A stretch of DNA of 64,000 nt from Bacteroidetes bacterium 47-18 (GTDB lineage: Bacteria; Bacteroidota; Bacteroidia; Chitinophagales; Chitinophagaceae): the NCBI GenBank assembly GCA_001897155.1, contig MKSF01000026.1:1-64000 (forward strand). Reading direction: 5' to 3'. Shown here piece after piece: positions 52,082-62,900 of this stretch. Every line of letters starts with the position of its first letter. Positions within the stretch are counted from its first letter, which is position 1. A model generated the notes under the pieces. It saw only the letters and a program-made list of their open reading frames with translations. It ran no database searches and was not told the origin of the DNA. Made by a program: the position numbers and the translations under genes.

Positions 52082-54883
52082 ATGTATCGCCCAAAATACA
52101 TAACCCTATTAACCATAACCGCAAAGCTATTTTTTTTCATAAAGTCAGGTTATTGCCAGGAAAAATCGTTTACCGTTTTCCTGGATCCTCCGCTATTCCG
52201 TCAGCAGAAGCTTTTCCAGCAGGTCAACCTGGCCTATGGCGGTGGCGATACTTTAGCGGCTGTTATGCAAATGACGCTGACCGACGGCCGGAACACTCTT
52301 TATACCCATACCTATACGGAACGTATCAGCAGCAGCAGGACATCCTATGCGCTGGAATGGAAACCCAGCGGTTTCCGGGGAACGGGCTTGTTCGACCTTT
52401 ATAAGACCCACGGCTTTTTACCTTACGCCGATGCTTTACGATATGAGCTTACGATTGCTACCGGTGCGGATACCTTCCGGTACGCGCAAGGGGCGGAAGC
52501 ATCACGTATCATTCCGTCCGATCACCCGCTGATAACGGGATTCCTCTCTTATTTCGACCGGAAGATGGCCCGACGTGTACGGCCCTCCTACGGGCGGCTG
52601 GTAAGGGGCTATTTTGAAAGTGAGGGTTTTACCGTTACCGTGCGTTATATGGATGGTGAACGCTACCTGGATATCTACCATTTGTCAGCCTTTATCGGAA
52701 GCTATAAACATAATACCAGATCCAAAACCTCTTCTCAGAGAACCTATGATATTTTACCCGGGCATATGACCTTTGATGTCCTTTCGCACCAGGATGTATT
52801 GAAAAAGGACCGTTCCGACCGGGCTGTAAGCGGTACGCTGTACAACCGCAGCCAGGTTGCCACCGGGAGAGAGGCACACGCTTCCGTGGACAACAATTAC
52901 ACGGAGCTTGGCGGCAGCATACAGGTGCCGGTGCTGGGCCTCCCTTTTACCGTTAACGGTATGTACACCACGCAGGACAGGCACCGTAACTTTAAATCCA
53001 GCTATATCAATGTCAGCTTTGACAGGAGCGGGCTGCTGGCGCAGCTGGAAGAGCAGCAGGCCATCTATTCGGACAATGCGGACAAAGTAAAGAACGCGGG
53101 TGCCTTTGCGGGCAGCCGGGTGCAGGATCAGCTCCAGGCTGCTGCCGGCGCCAGAGACCGCATCCTGGGTGAGATCCGTAACGAGCTTTCGATACTTATA
53201 TCCCGAATGGCCGACAGCGCGACCGCCCGCAGCGGCGTGGCCGGCACCTCCTATGGGCAATATGCGGGTATGTATAAAGACCCGTCAACCATCCGGCCGG
53301 AACAGCTGGACTGTACAGGCTGCGATACGGTAACCCTTAGAAGGCTGGAAAAAATAGGCCGCCTCGCCCGGCAGCTGGAAACATATAATACCGCCTATGA
53401 GGCCGTTAAAACCAAATATGCCGCGCTGCAGGACAAGCAGCTGGCCGACAGCCTGCAGATCGACAACTTTACGCAACGTTATTATAATAAGGAGCAGCCT
53501 GTAAAAGAGCAGTTGCCTGCTCTGGCCTCCCGGCTGCCCAATGGCCGCCTGAAACAATGGGCTACCCGGCTCACCAACTTTGATGCGGGTATGCTCTCCG
53601 GCTATCATTCCGATTATACGCTGGCAGGCCAGATGACCAAAGGGCTGGACGCGGGGTATGACTTTAAGCTTTTCAAGGCCGGCACGAACCTGGGCTATAC
53701 CGACTACCTGTCCCCGGACGGCAGCGTTTTGCGCTATAAAACAGGCCTGGGCAAGCTGGTCTTTAACCCCGCTGACAACCAGGATATCCAGGTATCCTAC
53801 TTTGCCTATGCGCCGCTCCAGAAGCAACAGGATATTCCGGGGTATGGCGGTATTAAGGGAAGCTACGGCGGCCTGCTGGATGCTGCGCATAACCGGACGG
53901 ATATTTTCTCTGCGCTTTATGCAGCCGAATGGGACCGGCTGACCCTGAAGCTGGACTACAGCCATTCCAGAACCGCCAACGAAGCGATCAACTTCCGCAA
54001 CCTGGATAACAGCGCCTTCAATGTGCAGGCCGGGCTGCGCTATATCCCGGACAATGACCTGCTGCTGGCGTATGAGCATATGGGCAGGGCATTTGAGAAC
54101 CGGGTATTGCCTTTCCTGTTCTCCGGCACGCAAAAAATAAAACTTCAGAACACCGGTACCTATTTCCAGAATAAGATCCGGGTACGCCTGGAATACCAGC
54201 TGCTGCTGCAGAGCAGCACCTATTACAGCGGGCGTAACCGTAAGCTGGGCGCGGAGATACAGACCCGCTTCAAACAATTGCCTAACCTGACGGTGGCCTA
54301 TAAGCCTTTTACGACTTTCCGCACGCTGACGGACACCTTCCAGGTGCAGCAGCGGCCTATGATGGGCGATGTATTCATCGTAAAGGCGAATTACATACTG
54401 AAGACCGGATCCGGGGGGATGTACACCTTTAATACTTTTTACAACTATAACCGCAGCCAGGTCGATACGTCCCGCTACAGCAGCTCGAATATACAATTGA
54501 TGGCGGCCTATGTCCGGAAGGGATGGACGGCCAATGCTACGGCGGGTTATGTGGGCAGCGGCGGGGATGTCCGGGAAAGTATGTCCGGCACCGACCAGGC
54601 CCTGCTGTTCAATAATACATTCGAGACCCTGCAGCTGAGCGGGCAGGTACATCCTGCCGTAACGGCGGGAGGTGGGCTGGAGCTGGCGCATGCCGGTCCG
54701 GTCATCGTAAGGTCAGGCGTGAACCTCCAGGCGACACTGGCGCCGAAACGCTGGCCAGTGCAGCTAAGCGGTATGGTGCGCTGGATGCGCTACAACAAAG
54801 CGCTGACGACGGGAAATCCCGATATAGCAGCCTTTAACCTGGGCATTTATTATACATTTTCAAACAAAAAGCGACAGCAATAA
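52082..54883 (+). CDS. Predicted outer-membrane beta-barrel protein (operon gene 1)
   Basis: 933 aa. Signal peptide (MYRPKYITLLTITAKLFFF, then SGYCQ). An N-terminal ~300-residue beta-rich periplasmic part is followed by a helical/coiled-coil block at about 320-480 (LLAQLEEQQAIYSDNADK, LEKIGRLARQLETYN, AALQDKQLADSLQID), including an isolated CTGC motif. From ~500 to the end come amphipathic strands with Tyr/Gly alternation (SYFAYAPLQ, LKLDYSHSRTANE, MYTFNTFYNYNRSQ), finishing in IAAFNLGIYYTFSNKK, the aromatic-ended last strand expected of an outer-membrane barrel. It probably forms the outer-membrane channel or anchor of this operon. No characterised family recognised. Confidence 0.65.
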   Translation: MYRPKYITLLTITAKLFFFIKSGYCQEKSFTVFLDPPLFRQQKLFQQVNLAYGGGDTLAAVMQMTLTDGRNTLYTHTYTERISSSRTSYALEWKPSGFRGTGLFDLYKTHGFLPYADALRYELTIATGADTFRYAQGAEASRIIPSDHPLITGFLSYFDRKMARRVRPSYGRLVRGYFESEGFTVTVRYMDGERYLDIYHLSAFIGSYKHNTRSKTSSQRTYDILPGHMTFDVLSHQDVLKKDRSDRAVSGTLYNRSQVATGREAHASVDNNYTELGGSIQVPVLGLPFTVNGMYTTQDRHRNFKSSYINVSFDRSGLLAQLEEQQAIYSDNADKVKNAGAFAGSRVQDQLQAAAGARDRILGEIRNELSILISRMADSATARSGVAGTSYGQYAGMYKDPSTIRPEQLDCTGCDTVTLRRLEKIGRLARQLETYNTAYEAVKTKYAALQDKQLADSLQIDNFTQRYYNKEQPVKEQLPALASRLPNGRLKQWATRLTNFDAGMLSGYHSDYTLAGQMTKGLDAGYDFKLFKAGTNLGYTDYLSPDGSVLRYKTGLGKLVFNPADNQDIQVSYFAYAPLQKQQDIPGYGGIKGSYGGLLDAAHNRTDIFSALYAAEWDRLTLKLDYSHSRTANEAINFRNLDNSAFNVQAGLRYIPDNDLLLAYEHMGRAFENRVLPFLFSGTQKIKLQNTGTYFQNKIRVRLEYQLLLQSSTYYSGRNRKLGAEIQTRFKQLPNLTVAYKPFTTFRTLTDTFQVQQRPMMGDVFIVKANYILKTGSGGMYTFNTFYNYNRSQVDTSRYSSSNIQLMAAYVRKGWTANATAGYVGSGGDVRESMSGTDQALLFNNTFETLQLSGQVHPAVTAGGGLELAHAGPVIVRSGVNLQATLAPKRWPVQLSGMVRWMRYNKALTTGNPDIAAFNLGIYYTFSNKKRQQ

Positions 54884-55977
54884 TGGTAAGATCATTATAC
54901 TTCCTTGTATTATTTTTCTGCTGCGTCCGCGGCTACGGTTCCGGCCTGACACTCTCCCTCGGCGCGCTGACGGGAACGGACCTCAATATCCGCAATATGA
55001 TGTCCTATGACGTCATTTCCAACTATCCGGGCGACAAGACGGTAAGGGTGCAGGGCAAGCTGCAATTCCGCAATACGCGGCATTCGGTGTCCTATACGGC
55101 AGAGATCGTGCTGCGTCCCGGTGTGAACCATATGGCAGGGCGCAATATCCGCCTGCAATACTCCTCGCCGGACCTGCAGCGCCTGCTGGAAAGCGGGATG
55201 ATGCCTGCAGGGGCTTATGAATACTGTGTAACCCTTTCCGAACAGCAGCGTTCGCAGGAAGGCAACGGGCAGCAGGAAACACAGGACTGTGTCTTCGGCA
55301 ACAATGACGAGCTGTTTATCATTGAGCTGGACTACCCGGAAGACGGGGCGAAAATAAAGGAATTTACGCCGCAGCTGGTCTGGCTGGTGAACAGCCCGCT
55401 GGCGGGACAGCTGCAATACCGTGTAAAAGTAGCGGAACAGCAGCCGAAGCAAAGCAAAATATCGGCTATCCAGCGCAACAACTTTGTGCTGGACTATAAA
55501 TACCATACCGCCAACGCGCTGAGCTATCCCGTTACCGGCCGTCCCTTACGCGCGGGACAGCCCTATGTATGGACGGTAGATGCCTACTATAACAATATAC
55601 TGGTGGGCACCGCCGCACCCTGGACCTTCACCATTGTTACGGACAGCGTGGAAAAGGTCATTCCTTTCTCCCGGTCGTACTATGACTTTGCGGGCAGCCG
55701 CCAGGCGGTGGAGCTGCAGGTAAGCGATACGGTCAAGCTGAAATACAACCATACCGGTGGCGCGGCCAAAATAGCCTATACAGTAGTGCTGCAGGACAAG
55801 GGTGAGGAAAAGGACGTGTATAATAGCGAAACGGAACTGGTCACCGGCTGGAATTATAAAGACCTGGTGCTGCAGCGGGGTAAGCTGAAGTATAACAAGC
55901 CGTACCTGCTTCGCTTCAGCATAGATGGCAAAAGCTATAAGATACCTTTCAGATATTACAATATAAACAAATTATGA
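54883..55977 (+). CDS. Exported beta-sandwich protein (operon gene 2)
   Basis: 364 aa, start overlapping the previous stop by one base (TAATG). Signal peptide (MVRSLYFLVLFFCCVRGYGS). Beta-rich: an N-terminal domain (LTLSLGALTGTDLNIRNMM), a central Ig/fibronectin-like domain (FTPQLVWLVNSPLAGQLQY, AGQPYVWTVDAYYNNILVG), and a C-terminal domain with no known motif. A likely periplasmic partner of the barrel or of the giant surface protein. Family not recognised. Confidence 0.65.
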   Translation: MVRSLYFLVLFFCCVRGYGSGLTLSLGALTGTDLNIRNMMSYDVISNYPGDKTVRVQGKLQFRNTRHSVSYTAEIVLRPGVNHMAGRNIRLQYSSPDLQRLLESGMMPAGAYEYCVTLSEQQRSQEGNGQQETQDCVFGNNDELFIIELDYPEDGAKIKEFTPQLVWLVNSPLAGQLQYRVKVAEQQPKQSKISAIQRNNFVLDYKYHTANALSYPVTGRPLRAGQPYVWTVDAYYNNILVGTAAPWTFTIVTDSVEKVIPFSRSYYDFAGSRQAVELQVSDTVKLKYNHTGGAAKIAYTVVLQDKGEEKDVYNSETELVTGWNYKDLVLQRGKLKYNKPYLLRFSIDGKSYKIPFRYYNINKL

Positions 55978-56447
55978 GCATAAACAGCAACCTCTGGCTG
56001 GGCCTCGTCCTGGCTGCCGTCATAGGCTATCTCGCCTGGGAACGGTTGGCGGATCGCAGGGTCGTATTTGTGGACACCATCTCCCTGGTGGAATCCTACC
56101 AGATGAAAAAAGAGCTTTCGGCCAGCCTGGAAAGGGACTTCCAGGTAAAGAAAGGGGTATTCGACAGTCTTAAAACCTATTTTGTGCTGGACACTACCAA
56201 TGCGGCTGTCAGGCGGCAGCTCTTTGACCTGGAGCAGCAACTGGCACAGCTACAGGAAGACTACCAGGGTATCAGCACCACGGTCTGGAACCGTATCAAC
56301 CCCTTGCTGGCCGAATTCGGGAAAGAAAAAGGCTATGACATCATCGTGGGCGCTAATGGTATGGGCACCGTACTGTATGGCAAGCCCGCCATTGACATTA
56401 CGCAGGAAGTACTGGACTATATCAATAAAGAATATGAAGCGAAATAA
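55974..56447 (+). CDS. OmpH/Skp-like membrane-anchored chaperone (operon gene 3)
   Basis: 157 aa, ATGA overlap with gene 2. An N-terminal uncleaved-looking helix (LWLGLVLAAVIGYLAWE) anchors it in the inner membrane. Then comes the OmpH pattern: VVFVDTISLVESYQMKKELSA, a coiled-coil pair of helices (DFQVKKGVFDSL...LFDLEQQLAQLQEDYQGI), and the closing NPLLAEFGKEKGYDIIVG. Skp/OmpH proteins hold unfolded outer-membrane proteins in the periplasm. A dedicated copy here fits chaperoning the barrel or the giant protein. Confidence 0.82.
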   Translation: MSINSNLWLGLVLAAVIGYLAWERLADRRVVFVDTISLVESYQMKKELSASLERDFQVKKGVFDSLKTYFVLDTTNAAVRRQLFDLEQQLAQLQEDYQGISTTVWNRINPLLAEFGKEKGYDIIVGANGMGTVLYGKPAIDITQEVLDYINKEYEAK

Positions 56448-56970
56448 GCACCTGCTCCTTTACGCCTTGCTATTCCTCTTGACGGGAGGACTGGCATCCT
56501 GCGGTAAAGGCAACAACGGAGACACGCCTTACACACAGGCAAAGGAAATAGATGGTATCCGTTACGAAATATCCGTGATGCCGCTGGATGCCTACAAACG
56601 GCAGCGGGATCCTAATTGGAAAGGAGGAAGCGACACCAAAGACTACCTGTACGTGAAGCTGCGGCTGCAGCACAGCGCGGGCGGTACCGACCTGATAAAA
56701 TGGGGCTGCGCGGACCAGGAATGCTATAACGACCGACTGGCTTTCTTCAATGGCAGCATCCGGGAGCATATCTACCTGACGGACGCGGGCGGCGGCCTGC
56801 GTGTGGCGCCTGCGGAGAGCGCCTATGAGAACGGTTACGGGATCAGTCCGCAGGTGGACGTGGTGCTGATCTTTAAGGCCCCCGGCGAAGCATCGGAAGG
56901 GCTGCGTCTGGTATTCGAAGATAAAATATACACTCAGCAAATCATAAAATTCAGCTTAAACCAATCGTAG
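56434..56970 (+). CDS. Lipoprotein (operon gene 4)
   Basis: 178 aa from the ATG at 56434, inside the end of gene 3 (14-nt overlap). This start begins the signal peptide MKRNKHLLLYALLFLLTGGL and lipobox ASC. The mature domain (YEISVMPLDAYKRQRDPNW, LYVKLRLQHSAGGTDLIKWG, VDVVLIFKAPGEASEGLRL) is an all-beta fold of about 140 residues. It probably sits at the periplasmic face or surface of the outer membrane with the barrel. Family not recognised. Confidence 0.75.
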   Translation: MKRNKHLLLYALLFLLTGGLASCGKGNNGDTPYTQAKEIDGIRYEISVMPLDAYKRQRDPNWKGGSDTKDYLYVKLRLQHSAGGTDLIKWGCADQECYNDRLAFFNGSIREHIYLTDAGGGLRVAPAESAYENGYGISPQVDVVLIFKAPGEASEGLRLVFEDKIYTQQIIKFSLNQS

Positions 56971-56971
56971 T

Positions 56972-59900
56972 ATGAAACCGATGTTGACAATAAAACAATA
57001 CTATGTGAAACCCGTAGCCCGTATCCTGTTCGTGATCATGTGGCTGGAGCTGCTGGCTCCGGTGCAGCAGGCTATGGCCCTGACCTCCGGGCCTACCACG
57101 CCCGAAATGGGCGGCTTTGAGCCGGTAGGCACCACGGATATGGTGAACACCTTTTCGGGCGACTTCGTTTACAACCTTCCTTTATTCGACCTGGAGGGTT
57201 ATCCCGTTAACCTGGCCTATCACAGCGGCAGCGGTATGGAAGATGAAGCTTCGTGGGTAGGTCTGGGCTGGAGTCTCAACCCCGGGCAGATCAACAGGGG
57301 GGTCCGCGGGATACCCGATGACTATGACGGGGAGCAGATCATCAAGCGCCTGCACGTAGAACCGGAGCGGGAATATGTGTTCAATGCCGGTATTAACGTA
57401 GGTTTTGAGCTGGCCGGTGCTGTCAGGGTCGGTTTTGGAATAGACGCGGACGTTACTTTTAATAATTACCGGGGTTGCGGTCTCGGGTTTAATGCTACCA
57501 CTAATATTAAGATACCTTTGGCAGGAGATCTGGGTAACCAACTGGGCGTAGGTATGAATATGGGGGTTAATTCCTTATCCGGTGCGGATATAGGTACCAG
57601 CGTATCCCTTTACCTGGAGTCCCAGAGTGCGGCGCCGGAGAGTATGGGTGGCAGCATCAGCGCGGGTACGGGATTCAATTCCAGGTATGGTCTGAAAGAT
57701 CCGAACTTCGGACTCAGCGTTTATAAAAGAACCACCCAGGAGGTGACCCAGAAAAACGCGAAGCTGGCAGACGGCAGCCGTGGTGACAAGGTACATAAGG
57801 TACGGCGGTATTCAGGTTTTTCCACGGGGGGCACTATTCCCATCGGCCTGCAGAATTTCACTCCTTCCATCAGTAATCCCATGAAGCAGGTGGGCTTTGG
57901 CTTCCGGTTGCAGGTAGGATCTGAGGTGCTCTATGGGTATCCGCACCTGAATGTGGGGATGACGTACAGCATTTCGCAGTTTGAGCGGGATGGCACGCGG
58001 AACGCTTTCGGTTACCTGAACCTTCAAAATGCCCGTTATGATGATATACTTGATTTTACCAGGGATAAGGATGGCAGCTATAACAAAACACATAAGTCAC
58101 TGCCTACCAGTGCCCTGTCTTATGACGTATATAGCGTGAACGGCCAGGGGACCGGTGGGATGTTCCGGCCTTTCCGCAATGACATGGGAACGATTTATGA
58201 TCCGAAGCTGTACACGTTATCCGGTAATGATAATAAGTCTTTGGAAGTAGGCGGCCCTATAGGTTTGAGCGGGGGGCTGCTGGAAGTGGGTGTAAACAAT
58301 GCGACCATGGCGGTACTTAACAAATCCGGAGTGGGCAGCAAGGGTAACCTGAAAGAGCATGTATTCAGGTTCCGTTCCGGTGAGGTCAATAGAGTATATG
58401 AAAACGTGTATTTTAAAAATGCCGGTGAATATACCTATAATTATCTCCAGGATGAAGCGGCTATCAGTTCCAAATCACCGGTGCTGTTTAACCTGCAGCA
58501 GGTAAGTACTGATAACGGTAAGAGTTACCAGAGCGCTTCCGGTATCCTCCAGCCACGGGAGCAACGTTCGGCAAGAGCAACGCACTATAGCTATCTCACC
58601 AATTTTGATGCCGGCTCCGTACTGGTGGGTGCTATGCCGGAGCTGCTCAGTTACCCTGTCAATACCGGTAGGGCACTGATCAACCGCAGGCCGGAACGCA
58701 TCAAACGGAATATTTTTAATACTTATGATGAGATCAAAAGGGCGCATATAGGGGAATTCAGGCAGACACTTCCCGACGGCCGAAGATATATTTATGCCAT
58801 TCCAGCGAAGAACTCCATACAGCGGGAAGCCACCTTCAGTGTGAACCCTGCCAATGCGGATGTGAGCCGTGGTGTGGTCACTTTCAATGCGCAGGAGGAC
58901 TCGGAGAATAACCCGCACCCGAATGAGAAATATTTCCAGTCTACCATCATGCCTGCGCATGCATATGCTTACCTGCTTACCGCTTCATTATCGGCGGATT
59001 ATGTAGATGTAACGGGTGACGGACCAACGGAAGATGACCTGGGCACTTATACCAAATTCAATTACAGCCGCGCTGTTAAGGATTACCGCTGGATCGCGCC
59101 TTATTCCGCCAACGCTACCGTGGCCAGCTACCACCCGGGCAACTGGACGGATAAGAAAGACGATAAAGGGAGCTATATCATCGGGGCCAAGGATGTATGG
59201 TATATCAACTCCATTGAAAGCAAGAACCAGATAGCTGAATTTTATATCAGTGAAAGAAAGGACGGGCTGGGGACTATGGCGCCGGTGATCAAACCCGGTG
59301 AACTGCAGGGTACGGGTAATGTGCTGCTCAACAATACGCTGACCAGTCCGCTGACCACCCGGCAGAAGAGTTACCAACTGGATTCCATCGTTATTTATAA
59401 TAAAAGTACCAGGTTTGATCTTACGAGGGGACCCGTACCACTGAAGACCATTATTTTCCAGTACAGTAATGAGCTGTGCCCGGGCCTGCCTAACAGTGAA
59501 GGCGGCGTTGGCAAGCTGACCCTTAAAAAAGTGTACACCCGGAACGGCACTTCGGGCATCAGCCTGCTGAATCCTTATGAATTCCAGTATGCGCAGAATG
59601 CTGATTACGACCTCGCGGCCAAAGACCGGTGGGGCACTTATAAGCCTGCGGCGTCCAATGGGGGCGGGCTGACGAATTATGAATTTCCCTACAGCCCGCA
59701 GCAAAAGTCGCAGGCGGACGACTATGCCGCTAAATGGCAGTTGTCCCGCGTTATAATGCCTTCGGGGGCAGTGCTGGACATAGCGTATGAAAGTAATGAT
59801 TACAGCTATGTGCAGGACAAGCGTGCCATGGAGATGATGCGGATAGCAGGGTTAGGTAATTCGCCTAATTTTTATCCTGTCGATATGTTATATAATGACC

Positions 59901-62900
59901 CGGTGCAGACCAACGATTACGTATATCTGAAGCGTGATAAGACCAGGGAGGCTGCAGGGCTCAGTATCAGGGACAATTACCTGGATGGGCAGGATATGCT
60001 GTATTTTAATTTTAAAATAGACATCGGTAACCGGGGAGCCTATGAACCGGTCAGGGGATATGCGAAAGTGGAAGCGGTAGCTGTCTGTCCCGATAATGAC
60101 GATTATTTTTATATTAAGCTTCGTAAGGAAAAAGCCGGGGAAACCAATAATAATATGATCAGCGCCATCGCGCTGGCCGGGCTGAACTTTGCGAAAGTCA
60201 GTGCGCCTTACCTCATCTACCCGGGCCTGGACCCTGATTCTGACCGGCAGATAGCAGAAGGGCTCGCGGCTGCTTTCGACGAATTCGGTAATATGGGCAA
60301 GAACGTGAATATGTACCTGCTGGGGCGGCATCTCAGCAAGCTGGTAAATACGAAGCAGTCATGGGTGCGGGTGCAGGCGCCCGGTTTTACCAAGTACGGC
60401 GGTGGCGTTCGTGTCAGGAGCATCACCTTGTCGGATGAGTGGGACCAGATGACGGGCAGCTTTAAAAGCACTTATGGCAAGCAATATGAATATACGATCA
60501 CTTCAGACCGTACGGGTGGTAAGATCAGCAGCGGCGTAGCGGTTAATGAGCCGTCCATCGGCGCTGATGAAAGCCCGCTCCGGCAGCCGGAGCCTTATAC
60601 GGCGCAGTCCGGCAGGCTGCTGCCCCCGGTGAAGCTTTTCAAGGAAACTCCTCATGCGGAAAGCTTTCTTCCTACGGCTACGGTAGGCTACAGCAGGGTA
60701 GTGGTGCACAGCCTGCATGTGAATGATGCCAAATCTTCCAAGTATGAGAACGTCTATGAATACTATACTGCCAGGGATTTCCCTGTAAGGATAGAGCAGA
60801 CGCCCGTGGCTACCTATAAGGAGCGTAAAAGGGCTAATTTCTTCCTGAGTGAAGTAGAAGCTTCGGTAGGACAGGGATATGCCGTGATACTGAACGATAT
60901 GCACGGTAAGCCCAAATTTACCGCGGACTATGTGCTGAAGACCACCGGCAATAATGCCGCGCTCGCAGAACGGGAAGAAATATCATCGACACGCTATGTT
61001 TACCAGACGGATGCCAATGGCAACCTGGATAATAACGTAAGGGCGCTGATGCCGCCGTCACCTTCCTCTTCCGGGTACAGCATCGCCGATGTTACGCTGG
61101 GTGAGGATGTGGATATCAATCATGATGTGCGCTACAATTACTCGTTCACTACATCCCATAATATCAGCTTTAACCTGAATACGGTGAACTTCGGCTGGTT
61201 TGTGTTCCCGCTGCCCACGATGTTCAGCCCTAACCAGTCGAAGGAGAATGAATTCACGTCGCAGGTGACCACTAAATTCGTGCAGCAATATGGTATCCTG
61301 AAGGAGGTGATTACGCAGAGCCATGGCGCTAAAGTAGTACAGGAGAACCTGTTGTATGACGCACAGTCTGGCAATCCTATCCATTCCGTAGTGAACAACC
61401 AGTATAATGACAGGATCAATACACTGTCCATACCGGCTTACCTGGCCTATAATTATATGCAGCCTTCCTACCTGAACGAGGGATTGCGTTTTGAGGCCGA
61501 GTCGCTGGTGTTTAAAGGAGATCTTATTTATTTTATTCCTAAATGTGATGAAAAACTGATCCGGGTGGGGGACCAGGTACTGGTGAAAATAGCACTGGAT
61601 AACTATAATTTTGTTATGAAGCATTTCTGGGTAGTAGGTAAGGAGTTTGTCAATGTGGATAAGACCGATGATCCCGGCGTGCTGACCAGCTATACGCCCG
61701 GCGTAGGGGGATCTGTGCCTAACCCCGGTGACCAGATCTGTGTATTCCGGGTGCAGCCGCGGGTACTGTATGGGGAAAGCGCCACACTGCCCAATACCAA
61801 TAAAAACCCGGATCTGCAGCAGGATATCACCTACGAGGACGTGCCGATGACCATTGTGGTATCGGGCAACAGGAATATGCTGAATGCCAACGTGCAGGAG
61901 CTGTCCTTTATGGGCGACAGGAAATTCGTGTCTTTGAGCGACATGCTGAATGTAGGGGTGACAGACAAAATACTGAATACTACTGCGAGCCTGTTTGACA
62001 ATATGGCGAATGTGTCCCTGCATGGTTCGCGCGAAGGTTCTCCGCCTGTTTACAATGATTTCGTTTCCGGCAGGAAGGGCAATATATACCAGCAGGCCAG
62101 CTATGTATACAATACTGAGCGTATGTACAATGATCACAGCAGGAATGACGGGTATTACAAGGATTATTACCCGTTCTGGAAAACGCATTCCGGCAGTGTA
62201 GGCGCCTGTGCAGAGCCGGCACCGGCTTTGGACCGCCATCACGTGTCCACCTACAAATGGATGGTGACCAGCCAGTTGATGCGGGTGAGCTACGGCAATA
62301 TACCGCTGGAAACCTGGGACGCTTCCGGTATCATCTCCAGTGCCCGTTACGGGTTCAACCAGACCCTTCCGATGGTGATGGCCAACAACGCGGGTTATAG
62401 CGAGGTGCGCTATTACAGCTTTGAAGATGAGCGACTGGTACGTAACAGGAATATGCACTTGCAGGGATGGCCGACCACTTCACTGCTGGGCATACTGGAT
62501 CCGCAGCAGACAGGCAGGAACAGGAATGTCGCATTTACCAATATTATTTATAATAATGAATATTTCAAATATGACAACCAGCATTATTATACCGGGTTCA
62601 ATTTTGTTACGGAAAACGCGCATACGGGCCTGCATGCGCTGATCGCTACCCAGAATGCGCAGGACTTCCATATCATACCGGTCAGTGACCTGAACAATAA
62701 GCGCTATAAGATCTCTTACTGGCTGAAGAATCTGGACGGCAGCAAACCGGTTGTCGGACCGGTGGTGATCAAGAGTTACCAGGGCAGCAGCCTGATGAGC
62801 ACCCTGCACCCCGTACTGAGCATTGTATCCGGTCCTATAGACGGCTGGTATAAGGTGGAGGGAACGATAGATTATCCTTTCCCGGCAGGCAGCGGTATTC

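Noticed and set aside
53285-54691. Long minus-strand open frame of 468 codons
   Set aside because: It lies inside the beta-barrel gene on the opposite strand, its composition is Arg/Gln/Val-rich without domain similarity, and GC-rich coding DNA easily leaves such antisense frames.
61058-62458. Minus-strand open frame of 466 codons
   Set aside because: Antisense shadow of the giant RHS-like gene; His/Ile-rich sequence with no recognisable domain.
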